Shown: in pieces, positions 5,873-12,674 of the stretch
How positions within the stretch are numbered: position 1 is the stretch's first letter
How the letters are laid out: each line of letters opens with the position of its first letter
DNA from: a virus
DNA length: 47,563 nt
Reading direction: 5' to 3' (one strand)
IMG/VR virus record: IMGVR_UViG_3300046714_000550
Location: 1 to 47,563 of that record
Position numbers and translations under genes: made by a program
Notes under the pieces: model-generated
Database searches by the model: none
What the model saw: only the letters and a program-made list of their open reading frames with translations
What the model was told of the DNA's origin: nothing

Positions 5873-6957
5873 CAGGCCACCTTTGCGAGCTGGTGCGCGA
5901 TCAGCGCGTGCGCCGCAGCGTCGTAGTTCTTGTCGGTGGGCTTGAGCGCGTCGCTGCTGTCGAGGAAGTGCTGCAGGAAGTCGGCGCGGTCCACGGCCAT
6001 CGCCGGCAACACGTCGAGCGAACGCGCGTAGCAGCACGCATTCCAGAGAGACGTGCCGTTGTAGAGCGAGTCAGCCTCCTTCGTCTCGCCGCTCTCCGGG
6101 TCCCAGTCCTTGACCCAGCTCCACGTCAGCGGCTGGCGCATCGCGTCCATGCCCTTCATGCCGGCCTTGTACAGCTCCAGCACGCGCGCGTCGGTCCAGC
6201 CGCGCCGGATCAGCAGCTCGAAGAAGTTGCACAGCTCGGCGTGCTGCCAACTGCACACCGGCAGGAAGCCGTGGTCCTTGCCGGCCTCGGCGTTCAGCGT
6301 GAGCCAGTCGGGCCCGTGCTTGTCCCAGATGACCTGCACGAGCTGGCTGATGGCGTTGCGCAGCTCGGGGCCGTCGAGCTTGGTGCCGAGACACTCGGCC
6401 AGGTTGCGGCCGTCCCACGCATACCAGCGCTGGTTGTCGCTCTTGCCGCTGTACAGCGAGGGCTCCGCGATCACGCGGGCCATCGCGCACTGGGCGAGGA
6501 ACAGGTCGCTGGGCCAGCCGAAGCGGCGCCACGCCATCAGGTGCCGCAGCGGCCGGTAGTCGTGCATCGGGTCCCACTGGAACGCGGGGATCGAGGTCGC
6601 GCACGGCGGCAGGCCGCCGCCCATGCAGACCTGCGTGATGAGCGGGAAGTTGATCGGGCGCGCCAGCGAGGTCTTGGCGTTGGCGAGCAACGCCGGGCCG
6701 ACGTGGGCCCAGCCGTCGAGGCACTCGGCCACGATGGCGTGAACGGAGCCGGGCGAGGCGTGCTGCTCGGTGCTGCCTCCCGCGTCGTGCCAGGGCTTGA
6801 GCGGGCCCAGCAGCCGCGCTCCGAGGAAGTGGTCATCGAGCGCCTTGAGATGCGCGTCCCACGGCGGCGCGCTCGACCGGAACAGGATCTCGCCCGCGCC
6901 CGTCTGGTCGTCGTAGTTGAAGGTCTCGAACGCGCCCGCCACGGTGATCTTGGTCAT
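5872..6957 (-). CDS. hypothetical protein, Trp-rich (361 aa)
   Basis: Not recognised. Soluble and rich in Trp, His and Leu, with segments such as FQWDPMHDYRPLRHLMAW, CSWQHAELCNFFELLIRRGW and NGTSLWNACCYARSL; mixed alpha/beta with a helical second half. No membrane segment, signal peptide or named catalytic motif. It is the largest unknown of the - strand accessory operon; ATG overlaps the upstream stop (ATGA). An enzyme acting on host metabolism or defence is possible but unsupported. Confidence 0.7.
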   Translation of the reverse strand: MTKITVAGAFETFNYDDQTGAGEILFRSSAPPWDAHLKALDDHFLGARLLGPLKPWHDAGGSTEQHASPGSVHAIVAECLDGWAHVGPALLANAKTSLARPINFPLITQVCMGGGLPPCATSIPAFQWDPMHDYRPLRHLMAWRRFGWPSDLFLAQCAMARVIAEPSLYSGKSDNQRWYAWDGRNLAECLGTKLDGPELRNAISQLVQVIWDKHGPDWLTLNAEAGKDHGFLPVCSWQHAELCNFFELLIRRGWTDARVLELYKAGMKGMDAMRQPLTWSWVKDWDPESGETKEADSLYNGTSLWNACCYARSLDVLPAMAVDRADFLQHFLDSSDALKPTDKNYDAAAHALIAHQLAKVA

Positions 6958-7325
6958 GCTGCCGGCCCCGGTGTTGGTGGATTGCGGAGGGACAGGCGGC
7001 CCTCGCGTGCCAGTTGAACCAGCGCCTCAACATCGAAGTGCGGCCCGTACACGCGCTCGCCGCGATAGGTGAAGTGCTCGCGCACGCGATGCTCGGCCGA
7101 GGTCAACACCAGCTTGAGCGCCGTCTGCACGATCTCGCTGGGGACCATGTGCCGCGAGAGCCGCCACTTCCGCGTGGCCTGCATCTGCATCTCTCCGGTG
7201 ACCACGCAGCGCTCGACGTAGCGGCCCACCATCACCGGCAGGCCGTCGTGGTCGTCCTCGATTTCGAGGCTGTAGTCGAGGTAGCGGACGCGCAGCAGAG
7301 TCTCGCGCATCTCGTCGATGGTCAT
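6954..7325 (-). CDS. hypothetical protein (123 aa)
   Basis: Unrecognised. The N-terminus MTIDEMRETLLRVRYLDYSL is helix then strand; the middle has VGRYVERCVVTGEMQMQATR; the C-terminal half includes FTYRGERVYGPHFDVEALV. AAGGAG lies upstream, 13 nt from ATG 7325 and 7 nt from an in-frame GTG at 7331, so the true start may be two codons earlier. It is preceded by the tRNA-like element. Confidence 0.65.
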   Translation of the reverse strand: MTIDEMRETLLRVRYLDYSLEIEDDHDGLPVMVGRYVERCVVTGEMQMQATRKWRLSRHMVPSEIVQTALKLVLTSAEHRVREHFTYRGERVYGPHFDVEALVQLAREGRLSLRNPPTPGPAA

Positions 7326-7347
7326 GCCCACGGGCGCTCCTTGGAAA

Positions 7348-7430
7348 TGGTGTCGGGCCGGGAGTCGAACCCAGCGGCACATCCGCCTTTAGCGGCGGCG
7401 ACCCCCACCCGTCCGGGACCGGGGCCGACA
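7348..7430 (-). tRNA. tRNA-like element, anticodon GCT by geometry (possibly degenerate)
   Basis: The 83-nt - strand segment ends GGGTTCGACTCCCGGCCCGA followed by CACCA, a classic T-arm with an encoded CCA. The 5' TGTCGG pairs with CCGACA near the 3' end (6 bp; the seventh pair is C-C). A five-pair helix (TCGCC with GGCGG) closes a 9-nt loop GCCGCTAAA centred on GCT, the Ser anticodon, but position 33 would be C instead of U and pair 31-39 would be G-A. The D-arm is poor and the variable region (about 9 nt) is neither short nor Ser-length. It may be a decayed tRNA or a tRNA mimic between two - strand genes. Confidence 0.45.
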
Positions 7431-7438
7431 TCAGGGGA

Positions 7439-7939
7439 TCAGTTGCAGGAACCCCACGGCAGCGGGACGTACTCGTGCGCCAGCACGTCGGCGTCAGCCT
7501 TGCACGCGGCCACCGCCTGGCCCAGCGTGTTGCCGTGGCCGGTGCTCGGGATGTCAGTCGGCACGATCACATCTCCGTTGGCCGTGTGGTGCGTGACGCC
7601 GTAGCAGCCGTGCGTGCCGGCCGTGGCCGACTGGTTGCCGCCCGGCAAGCCGTCGAGCACGGAAGGCGCGCCGGACACGATCACCACGCCGGCCAGCGAG
7701 ACAGCGACCTCGTCGCCCAGCATGAACAGGTCGCACGGCACGCCGGCCACGGCCAGCGTGGCGTGCTCGAGCAACTGGCCGTTGACCTCGACGGCCTTCC
7801 CGTCCACCAGGACGGGCGCGAAGGTTACCTCGACCTTCGCCTTGCGCGGCAGGACTCCGTCGTCGTCATGGCCCGTGCCGAGAGACTGCGCCATGCCCGC
7901 GCAGCAGAGCAAGAGCAACGCTCCGAGAACCTTGAACAT
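7439..7939 (-). CDS. secreted hypothetical protein with signal peptide (166 aa)
   Basis: MFKVLGALLLLCCAGMAQS is a typical signal peptide with probable cleavage after AQS; the adjacent cysteines raise the possibility of a lipoprotein, although LLLC is a poor lipobox. The mature part is beta-rich (KVEVTFAPVLVDGKAVEVNG, ATLAVAGVPCDLFMLGDEV), with C-terminal Cys and His residues. An excellent AGGAGG sits 5 nt before the ATG, suggesting strong expression. It may act in the periplasm or at the cell surface, for example in superinfection control; function unknown. Confidence 0.75.
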   Translation of the reverse strand: MFKVLGALLLLCCAGMAQSLGTGHDDDGVLPRKAKVEVTFAPVLVDGKAVEVNGQLLEHATLAVAGVPCDLFMLGDEVAVSLAGVVIVSGAPSVLDGLPGGNQSATAGTHGCYGVTHHTANGDVIVPTDIPSTGHGNTLGQAVAACKADADVLAHEYVPLPWGSCN

Positions 7940-7958
7940 GGAAACCTCCTCTGCCGGC

Positions 7959-8162
7959 TCAGGGTGCCGGCGACCCGATGTTGATGAGGCGCATCTCGCC
8001 GCACTCGATGGTGCCCGGCGGGCACAGCGGGTCGATGGTGACCTTGATCGGCACGCCGAACAGGAACAGCGTCTCGACGCGCTTGTCGAAGGCCGCGAGC
8101 GCGTCGGCCAGGCGCGCCTCGTTGGGCAGGCGCACCGTTGGCGGCAGGCTGTAGAACGTCAC
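7959..8162 (-). CDS. hypothetical protein (67 aa)
   Basis: Unrecognised. The GTG at 8162 overlaps the stop of the 43-aa membrane gene (GTGA). It contains LADALAAFDKRVETLFLFGV, then PIKVTIDPLCPPGTIECGEM with two cysteines that could form a disulfide. No signal peptide. Confidence 0.55.
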   Translation of the reverse strand: MTFYSLPPTVRLPNEARLADALAAFDKRVETLFLFGVPIKVTIDPLCPPGTIECGEMRLINIGSPAP

Positions 8163-8290
8163 TGGTGCTCGTCCCTGCTGCTGCAGATCCTCTCGACCCA
8201 GTGCCACGCCGCATCGACTCCCAGCACGACGCCGACGAGGATCAGCACGCACCCCAGCAGCGCGCCGCACACCCTGAGCAGCTCAAGCAT
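8159..8290 (-). CDS. single-pass membrane peptide (43 aa)
   Basis: ATG 8290 overlaps the preceding gene's stop. The chain begins MLELLRVCGALLGCVLILVG and continues hydrophobic to about residue 28 (VVLGVD), then a short charged tail (WVERICSSRDEHQ). It is one transmembrane segment with N-in topology by charge. Size and shape would suit a small holin or antiholin, but it sits in the recombination operon, away from other lysis candidates. Confidence 0.55.
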   Translation of the reverse strand: MLELLRVCGALLGCVLILVGVVLGVDAAWHWVERICSSRDEHQ

Positions 8291-8513
8291 CGGGCGCCTC
8301 CTTCGCGCGATCACCAAGAACATCGCGCACGTACGTGTCGAGATACAACCCGAGGACCTCGCACACCACCTGGTCGCGTCCGCGCACGGTGCTGCGCTCG
8401 CGGCCCGCGCGTGCGACACGCGACAGCTTCTTCATCAGCGCGGCCGGCAGCATGAACTCCGCGCGCACCAGCTCGCGGCCAGCGATCCCGTCGTAGTCAC
8501 GCACCCGCGGCAT
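8283..8513 (-). CDS. possible ribbon-helix-helix DNA-binding protein (76 aa)
   Basis: The pattern strand (RELVRAEFMLPAALMKKL) then helices (RVARAGRERSTVRGRDQVV, CEVLGLYLDTYVRDVL) resembles MetJ/Arc-type repressors. ATG 8513 has GGGAG five bases upstream and lies inside the end of the annealing-protein gene. It may regulate this operon; the assignment rests on overall shape, not on an invariant motif. Confidence 0.5.
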   Translation of the reverse strand: MPRVRDYDGIAGRELVRAEFMLPAALMKKLSRVARAGRERSTVRGRDQVVCEVLGLYLDTYVRDVLGDRAKEAPDA

Positions 8514-9645
8514 GGTCGCTCCCGTCTGCCTTGCGAGGCCAGCGCACGCCGTCGCAGTCGGGCGCCATCACCACGGCCATCTGGCAGCACCAGTCGGGCG
8601 CGCGGGGGTTCCGCTTGTTGGGTCGCATGTCGTGCATCGGGCCTCCACACTTCGGGCACCACGGATCATCGTCTGGGCGGGGGCCGCGAGGGAAGCGGTT
8701 GTCGGGCCCGCGCTCCTTCTTGATGTTGTGGATGGTCGCGCCCTGCTCGGCCTGGATGGCCGCGCGCTCCTGCTCGAACTCCTCCAGCTTCTGCAGGTCG
8801 ACCTCGACGCCCTGCCCCGCCACGTGGTCGGCGGCCTTCTGCGCCGTCGTGCGCCGGGCGCCGGGCTTGCGCTCGGCGGGCGGCTTGACCGGCTGCGCCG
8901 GCGCCGCGCGCTCGGCCTCGATGACGCCCTCGCCGTTCGAGACGCGCATCACGGGCCGAAGCGGCTGCCGCCCGCCCGGCGCGCCTCCGACCACGCGCTC
9001 GGTGTTCGGCTCCACCGCGGTCGGCGGGCCAGCGGCCGGGCCGGAGGATTGAGCGGCACGTGTCCCGCCCCCGCCGTTGCCGCGCGGGGCCTCCGACCCG
9101 ACCTTCGTTGTTTCGATGAACTCGCCCGTCTCGTGGTTCACGGCCACGGGCTGGGCCTTCGGGATCGAGAGGACCTCGCTCTCGTCGGACCAGCCGAGGC
9201 CGCAGTAGGACAGCGTCACGCGGCGCTTGGCCTTGGTCTCGCACTTCATCATCGCGTTGGCCAGCGCCTCGCCGGTCAGCTTGCCAATGTCGATGGCCGC
9301 GATGGACTCATCGAAACGGCCGTCGGGGCCCGTGGCGCGGGCAACGATCGACAGCAGCCCGGTCTCTGGGGAGAACTCCCGGCTCACGATGGCCAGCGAG
9401 AGGCTGCGCTGCGCACGGAGCTGGTCGCTGCACGTGCGGTTCGCGTAGAGCCGCAGCTTGCCGTTCAGCACGATGTAGTCGAAGGGCTTGGTGAGCGGGT
9501 TGAGCTTGAGGGACTCGCACACGCGCCGGTAGTAGGTGAGGCGCATCGGCCCGGTCAGCTTGGACAGGTCGCCCTCGACCAGAACCTGCTCCATCGTGGC
9601 GATGGGCAGCGGGTCGGCCTTGGCAACAGCTTCGGTCTCGGTCAT
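8497..9645 (-). CDS. RecT/Bet-like single-strand annealing protein with C-terminal zinc ribbon (382 aa)
   Basis: Probably coats and anneals single-stranded DNA in phage recombination. The region at about 35-160 matches the Bet/RecT layout: ESLKLNPLTKPFDYIVLNGK (45-63, cf. the GLNPWTKE element of lambda Bet), LRLYANRTCSDQLR, and ALANAMMKCETKAKRRVTLS followed by YCGLGWSDESEV (127-158), a signature I associate with this family. A long Pro/Gly/Glu-rich linker (170-325) leads to C330, C333, C353, C354 and C364, a likely zinc ribbon. SD GGAG precedes ATG 9645. It lies in one operon with the PD-(D/E)XK exonuclease, the usual exonuclease plus annealase pair. Confidence 0.75.
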   Translation of the reverse strand: MTETEAVAKADPLPIATMEQVLVEGDLSKLTGPMRLTYYRRVCESLKLNPLTKPFDYIVLNGKLRLYANRTCSDQLRAQRSLSLAIVSREFSPETGLLSIVARATGPDGRFDESIAAIDIGKLTGEALANAMMKCETKAKRRVTLSYCGLGWSDESEVLSIPKAQPVAVNHETGEFIETTKVGSEAPRGNGGGGTRAAQSSGPAAGPPTAVEPNTERVVGGAPGGRQPLRPVMRVSNGEGVIEAERAAPAQPVKPPAERKPGARRTTAQKAADHVAGQGVEVDLQKLEEFEQERAAIQAEQGATIHNIKKERGPDNRFPRGPRPDDDPWCPKCGGPMHDMRPNKRNPRAPDWCCQMAVVMAPDCDGVRWPRKADGSDHAAGA

Positions 9646-9839
9646 GTCTTTTTCTCCAGCAGTTCTCTGAGGCGGATGATTTCGACGGCCAGCTTGTCGC
9701 GGCCTTGGAAACAGGGATCGCAACCGCAGCCGACGTGGCGCGGCGCTGGTATCTCGTCTCCATCGCCGCGCGGCGCTGGCACGTACGGCGAGCGCGGGTC
9801 GTACCAGCACAGGTGGGCGCGGACCTCGTCGTAGGTCAC
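9642..9839 (-). CDS. hypothetical protein (65 aa)
   Basis: Unrecognised. GTG 9839 overlaps the upstream stop (GTGA), and its own stop overlaps the annealing-protein ATG. It contains HVGCGCDPCFQGRDKLAVEI with three closely spaced cysteines and a C-terminal Leu/Lys helix (IRLRELLEKKT). It sits between the exonuclease and annealase genes. Confidence 0.55.
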   Translation of the reverse strand: MTYDEVRAHLCWYDPRSPYVPAPRGDGDEIPAPRHVGCGCDPCFQGRDKLAVEIIRLRELLEKKT

Positions 9840-10012
9840 TCGCCGCCCCCGGGGGGCTTGCGGCCCCACGTGTTCGGCGGCAGCTCTTCCTTGAGGACTC
9901 GCTGGATCAGCAGCAGGACCTCGGTGTGAATGTCGTCCTTGCGCAGCATCTTCTTGGCGATCAGGGCGCCGGTGATCTTGCCGGCCAACGTGCGGATCGG
10001 GGATTGCGTCAC
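9836..10012 (-). CDS. hypothetical protein (58 aa)
   Basis: Unrecognised, basic and helical (IRTLAGKITGALIAKKMLRK, HTEVLLLIQRVLKEEL). GTG 10012 overlaps the exonuclease stop. Its C-terminus (GRKPPGGGE) is nearly the same as that of the exonuclease (GRKPPGGSE), and the next gene start has a similar GTGA context, suggesting a local duplication of the junction. Confidence 0.55.
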   Translation of the reverse strand: MTQSPIRTLAGKITGALIAKKMLRKDDIHTEVLLLIQRVLKEELPPNTWGRKPPGGGE

Positions 10013-10851
10013 TCGCTGCCTCCCGGGGGCTTGCGACCCCACTCCCGCTCGCACGCGTTGCGGAAGCCGCAGCCCTTGCACCACCAGCCGTACCGCGGCG
10101 CGCCGATGCCGGCCTTGAAGATCGCGTCCTTGCGGTCCTTCTTGATCTGCAGCAGCTTGAGGAAGCCGTCGCGCGCGGGGTCGGTCAGCGCGACCGGCAG
10201 GACCTGGACTTCCTTCTTCTTCAGCCAGCGCCCCGAGCCGCTCGCGTAGCGCGCGATGTGGAACTCGAAGCCGTCGAGCTGGATGCCCTGCGCGCGCAGC
10301 CCGAGGTCGTAGGCCAGCGGGTCGAGCGCGGCGGCCACGTCGTCCTCCGACCAGCCGCCGGACTTGCCGGTGGCCTTGTTGTCGATGGTCACCAGGCCGC
10401 CGTTGGCGGGCGTCTGGAGGCCGGTCTCCGCGAGCACGTCCACGAAGCCGAGGAAGCTCCAGTCCTGGCCCTCGAAGGCGACCTCGACCTTCTTCTGCAC
10501 GGCCACCGGCTGGATGTGCTGCATGACGTTGGCGTGGAACACTTCGGCGGCCTGCGCGATGTGGTCGACCGCGCTGTCCTCATCGATGCCGTCCCAGCGC
10601 GTCTCCTCGTCGCGGTTGCGAGCGCGGAAGTCGTTGACCACCAGCTCGACCACGTCGCCGGCCGGCAGGTTCTCGTGCGACTTGATCTTCTGCTGGTAGT
10701 CCACCGTGGCGCCGGTGTCGATCGCGGAGCCGGCGTGCAGGGCCCAGCTCGGCATCTCGTTGTTGCCCAGCACGTAGTGCTGGAAGAAGCTGTACTCGCA
10801 GCGGTCCAGCGACCCGATCTGCGACTTGGAAAGATGGTTGGTGTCGTTCAT
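10009..10851 (-). CDS. PD-(D/E)XK exonuclease with Cas4/AddB-type Fe-S cluster (280 aa)
   Basis: Likely resects DNA ends to feed the neighbouring annealing protein. Visible active-site elements: GSAID near 42-45, the acidic residue in FVDVL (D138), TIDNK (D157, K159) and a downstream helix with DPLAYDL (Y181). C18 at the N-terminus and C258, C261 and C267 at the C-terminus (WWCKGCGFRNAC) form the 1+3 cysteine arrangement that binds [4Fe-4S] in Cas4, AddB and related RecB-family nucleases. The length fits the family. The ATG overlaps the upstream stop. Confidence 0.8.
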   Translation of the reverse strand: MNDTNHLSKSQIGSLDRCEYSFFQHYVLGNNEMPSWALHAGSAIDTGATVDYQQKIKSHENLPAGDVVELVVNDFRARNRDEETRWDGIDEDSAVDHIAQAAEVFHANVMQHIQPVAVQKKVEVAFEGQDWSFLGFVDVLAETGLQTPANGGLVTIDNKATGKSGGWSEDDVAAALDPLAYDLGLRAQGIQLDGFEFHIARYASGSGRWLKKKEVQVLPVALTDPARDGFLKLLQIKKDRKDAIFKAGIGAPRYGWWCKGCGFRNACEREWGRKPPGGSE

Positions 10852-11147
10852 GGGCGTCCTAGACAGGTTGGGCAGCGATGGTCTGGCGCGATCATTCCCC
10901 GGCCATCGCACGTGGGGCACGCATCGTTGGACTCTTCGGCGCAGTCGCGGCACAGACCGTCGTAGGACAGGTCCTTCTTGCTGGTCGGCTCGTCGCAGTT
11001 CTCGCAGTTGCTCCAGTCCCCGAGGTCGGTGCAGCTCTCGCACTCGGTCCCCGGGTCGGCTTGGTCCTCGTCAATCTCGAACGTCCCGCCGCAGCGCGGG
11101 CACGTGAGGATGACGGTGCGGACGGGCGCGCTGTCGTTGTCGGTCAC
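10848..11147 (-). CDS. multi-zinc-ribbon protein (99 aa)
   Basis: Contains CPRC, CESC, CENC, CRDC, CPTC and CPTC, i.e. six CxxC knuckles, enough for three zinc sites, spaced somewhat like the DnaJ cysteine-rich domain though not CxxCxGxG throughout (only CPTCDGRG fits). The GTG at 11147 has GGAGGA 6 nt upstream. It could be a nucleic-acid-binding or chaperone-adaptor protein; no specific role is visible. Confidence 0.65.
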   Translation of the reverse strand: MTDNDSAPVRTVILTCPRCGGTFEIDEDQADPGTECESCTDLGDWSNCENCDEPTSKKDLSYDGLCRDCAEESNDACPTCDGRGMIAPDHRCPTCLGRP

Positions 11148-11374
11148 GGGCGCTCCTCCAGCTCGCGGCAGCGCAGCAGCGCCGTGGCCGCCGAGAAGAT
11201 GGTGTTGCGCTCTTCAGCCGCACGCTTCTCCTCGGGCGTGGTCTTGTCGCTGATGTACTCGTGCACGCTGCTGCACGCGCGCTCCGCTTCGTGCAGGGAG
11301 ATGACGCCCTCCTCGGCCAGCGCCGCGAACCTGTCGGCGATGCTGCGCGCCTGCCTCTCGTGTTTCGCGGTCAC
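11144..11374 (-). CDS. hypothetical helical protein (76 aa)
   Basis: Unrecognised, all-helical and charged (ARSIADRFAALAEEGVISLH, PEEKRAAEERNTIFSAATAL). The GTG start overlaps the upstream stop (GTGA) and its own stop overlaps the next GTG. Second gene of the recombination operon. Confidence 0.55.
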   Translation of the reverse strand: MTAKHERQARSIADRFAALAEEGVISLHEAERACSSVHEYISDKTTPEEKRAAEERNTIFSAATALLRCRELEERP

Positions 11375-11748
11375 TTCTCGCCTCTCTTTCTCGGTGGTTG
11401 ACTCGGGCCGATCAGAACCCAGCGCGGCATCCCCACGGCCTCCATGCTCGGGCGCAGTCGCTCGAGGTCGCCGCCGTGCAGGGCCATGATGAGGTCGAGC
11501 TTGGAGACGAACACGCCGCGGTGGCCCAGCCGGATCGTGGGCACGCCGATGCGCTTGCAGAACGCCGAGGCCTCGGTGGGGCTCGTGCCGAACGCGGCGC
11601 CCAGCTCGCGCCGGTCGAGCAGCATGGCGCGGATGTCCCCGGCCGTGATCGCCGCCAGCGCGACGGAGATGGTCTCGGGCGTGAGGTCCTTCAGCAACCG
11701 CCGGTAGAACTCGGCCGGGCCGCGGGCGGGCTGCTTGTCGCTGGGCAT
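11371..11748 (-). CDS. HTH-type protein, first gene of the recombination operon (125 aa)
   Basis: Residues about 46-90 look like an excisionase/MerR-type HTH with a wing: RRELGAAFGTSPTEASAFCK and RIGVPTIRLGHRGVFVSKLD. The N-terminal 40 residues are helical. The ATG is only 7 nt from a -10-like box and has no Shine-Dalgarno, so it is probably read from a leaderless message. Lying first behind a CCGGGA double site, it is a candidate autoregulator. Confidence 0.65.
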   Translation of the reverse strand: MPSDKQPARGPAEFYRRLLKDLTPETISVALAAITAGDIRAMLLDRRELGAAFGTSPTEASAFCKRIGVPTIRLGHRGVFVSKLDLIMALHGGDLERLRPSMEAVGMPRWVLIGPSQPPRKRGEK

Positions 11749-11755
11749 TCCGCGG

Positions 11756-11807
11756 AGGGTAGCGGCGCCCGTTCCCGGGTCAACAGTTTTCCCGGAATGA
11801 TCCCGGA
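11756..11807 (-). promoter_or_regulatory. promoter of the recombination operon with CCGGGA double site (site 2)
   Basis: On the - strand: CCGGGA-N5-CCGGGA (11790-11806, starts 11 bp apart), 6 nt, TTGACC (11783-11778), 16 nt, TACCCT (11761-11756), then 7 nt to the ATG at 11748. The direct repeats just upstream of -35 suit an activator bound on one face of the helix. A further TTCCCGGG half-site overlaps the spacer. The layout nearly duplicates the promoter at 46569-46622. Confidence 0.65.
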
Positions 11808-11811
11808 AAGG

Positions 11812-11958
11812 CTACTTCGGGCGCTTCCCGGCGTGCCGGGCGGCAGCTTCCTGCTTGCGGACCTGCTTGATCCCGCCGGCATTGGCCGCGGTGCAGACCG
11901 CATAGGGGTTCTTGGCGCCCTTGACTTCCTTCACGCAGCGCTTGAATGCAGCGGGCAT
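11812..11958 (-). CDS. small conserved phage protein, NPYAVC type (48 aa)
   Basis: MPAAFKRCVKEVKG followed by AKNPYAVCTAANAG and a basic helical tail. The VKxVKG..KNPYAVC element recurs in small phage proteins of unknown function often found near virion genes (recalled, not checked). AAGGAG lies 6 nt upstream of the ATG. Last gene of the long late operon; its stop is followed directly by the next operon's promoter. Confidence 0.75.
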   Translation of the reverse strand: MPAAFKRCVKEVKGAKNPYAVCTAANAGGIKQVRKQEAAARHAGKRPK

Positions 11959-11961
11959 GGA

Positions 11962-12348
11962 CTACTCCTTGCTGACCGTTCCGGCCGAGGCCGGCGGCGG
12001 GATGATTCCGAACGTGGCCAGGTGGCCGAGGCCGTGCAGCGACTCGATCACACCGCTCTGCGGGTCAGCAACGACCGAGCCGACCTTGCGGCCGTTCTTG
12101 CTGCCCAGCGAGAGCGCCGTGCTGCCCGTCATCAGCAGCAGCGGGATCTTCGCCCACAGCGGCAGGAAGTCGAGCAGCCCGCTGTCCTTGACGGCGCTGG
12201 CCGTATCGGACGAGACGCCGGGCACGAGCGCCGTGCCGCCGTCGGGAGTGTTCACGACCACGCACGAGCAGACGAGGCCGATCAGCGCGAAGCCGATCAT
12301 CCCCACCACGCAGAGCAGCAGGAACTTGAGAGAGCCATTCTTGCTCAC
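11962..12348 (-). CDS. membrane protein, lysis candidate (128 aa)
   Basis: Two hydrophobic segments: residues about 8-33 (FLLLCVVGMIGFALIGLVCS) and 58-80 (LLDFLPLWAKIPLLLMTGS). The cysteines at the end of the first segment (LVCSC) could alternatively be a lipoprotein site. The GTG start overlaps the neighbour (GTGA), with GGAGG upstream. As a two-pass protein at the end of the late operon, next to another membrane protein, it is a holin candidate; no holin family is certain. Confidence 0.65.
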   Translation of the reverse strand: MSKNGSLKFLLLCVVGMIGFALIGLVCSCVVVNTPDGGTALVPGVSSDTASAVKDSGLLDFLPLWAKIPLLLMTGSTALSLGSKNGRKVGSVVADPQSGVIESLHGLGHLATFGIIPPPASAGTVSKE

Positions 12349-12674
12349 GATTGCTTACCTCCATTGACACGGGGCAGCTCGGGAACGTTCAGCGTCGGGT
12401 TGGAGCCCTTGAGCTCGGCCAGGAACAGCCGCATGTCGGCGCGCGAGACGAGGTCGGAACGTTCGAGCAGGATCAGGCGCGCGAGCACGCCCTCGACGGT
12501 GCCGCGCAGCCCGTCCAGCGCGATGGCCTGCGCGGAGAGCAGCTCCAGCGCGCGCTTCATGTCTCGCTGCGTGATGGTCAGGAACCTCGTGAGGCTGATG
12601 GCACCGCCGACGAGCAGCGTGAGAGTCCCGAGCTGGACCCACGATCCCATGCCGATCCTCGTCACCTCATCCAT
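12345..12674 (-). CDS. membrane-anchored coiled-coil protein, holin or spanin candidate (109 aa)
   Basis: One hydrophobic segment near the N-terminus (WVQLGTLTLLVGGAISLTRF, residues 11-30), then a long amphipathic helix region (MKRALELLSAQAIALDGLRG, VEGVLARLILLERSDLV). This N-in anchor with a periplasmic coiled coil is the plan of an inner-membrane spanin, or of the single-TM phage holin-like proteins. ATG 12674 overlaps the giant gene's stop (TGATG). Confidence 0.6.
   Translation of the reverse strand: MDEVTRIGMGSWVQLGTLTLLVGGAISLTRFLTITQRDMKRALELLSAQAIALDGLRGTVEGVLARLILLERSDLVSRADMRLFLAELKGSNPTLNVPELPRVNGGKQS

Noticed and set aside
7348-7430. Amber-suppressor (CTA) reading of the tRNA-like loop
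   Set aside because: CTA is present in the loop, but centring on it breaks the anticodon stem; the paired helix centres on GCT.
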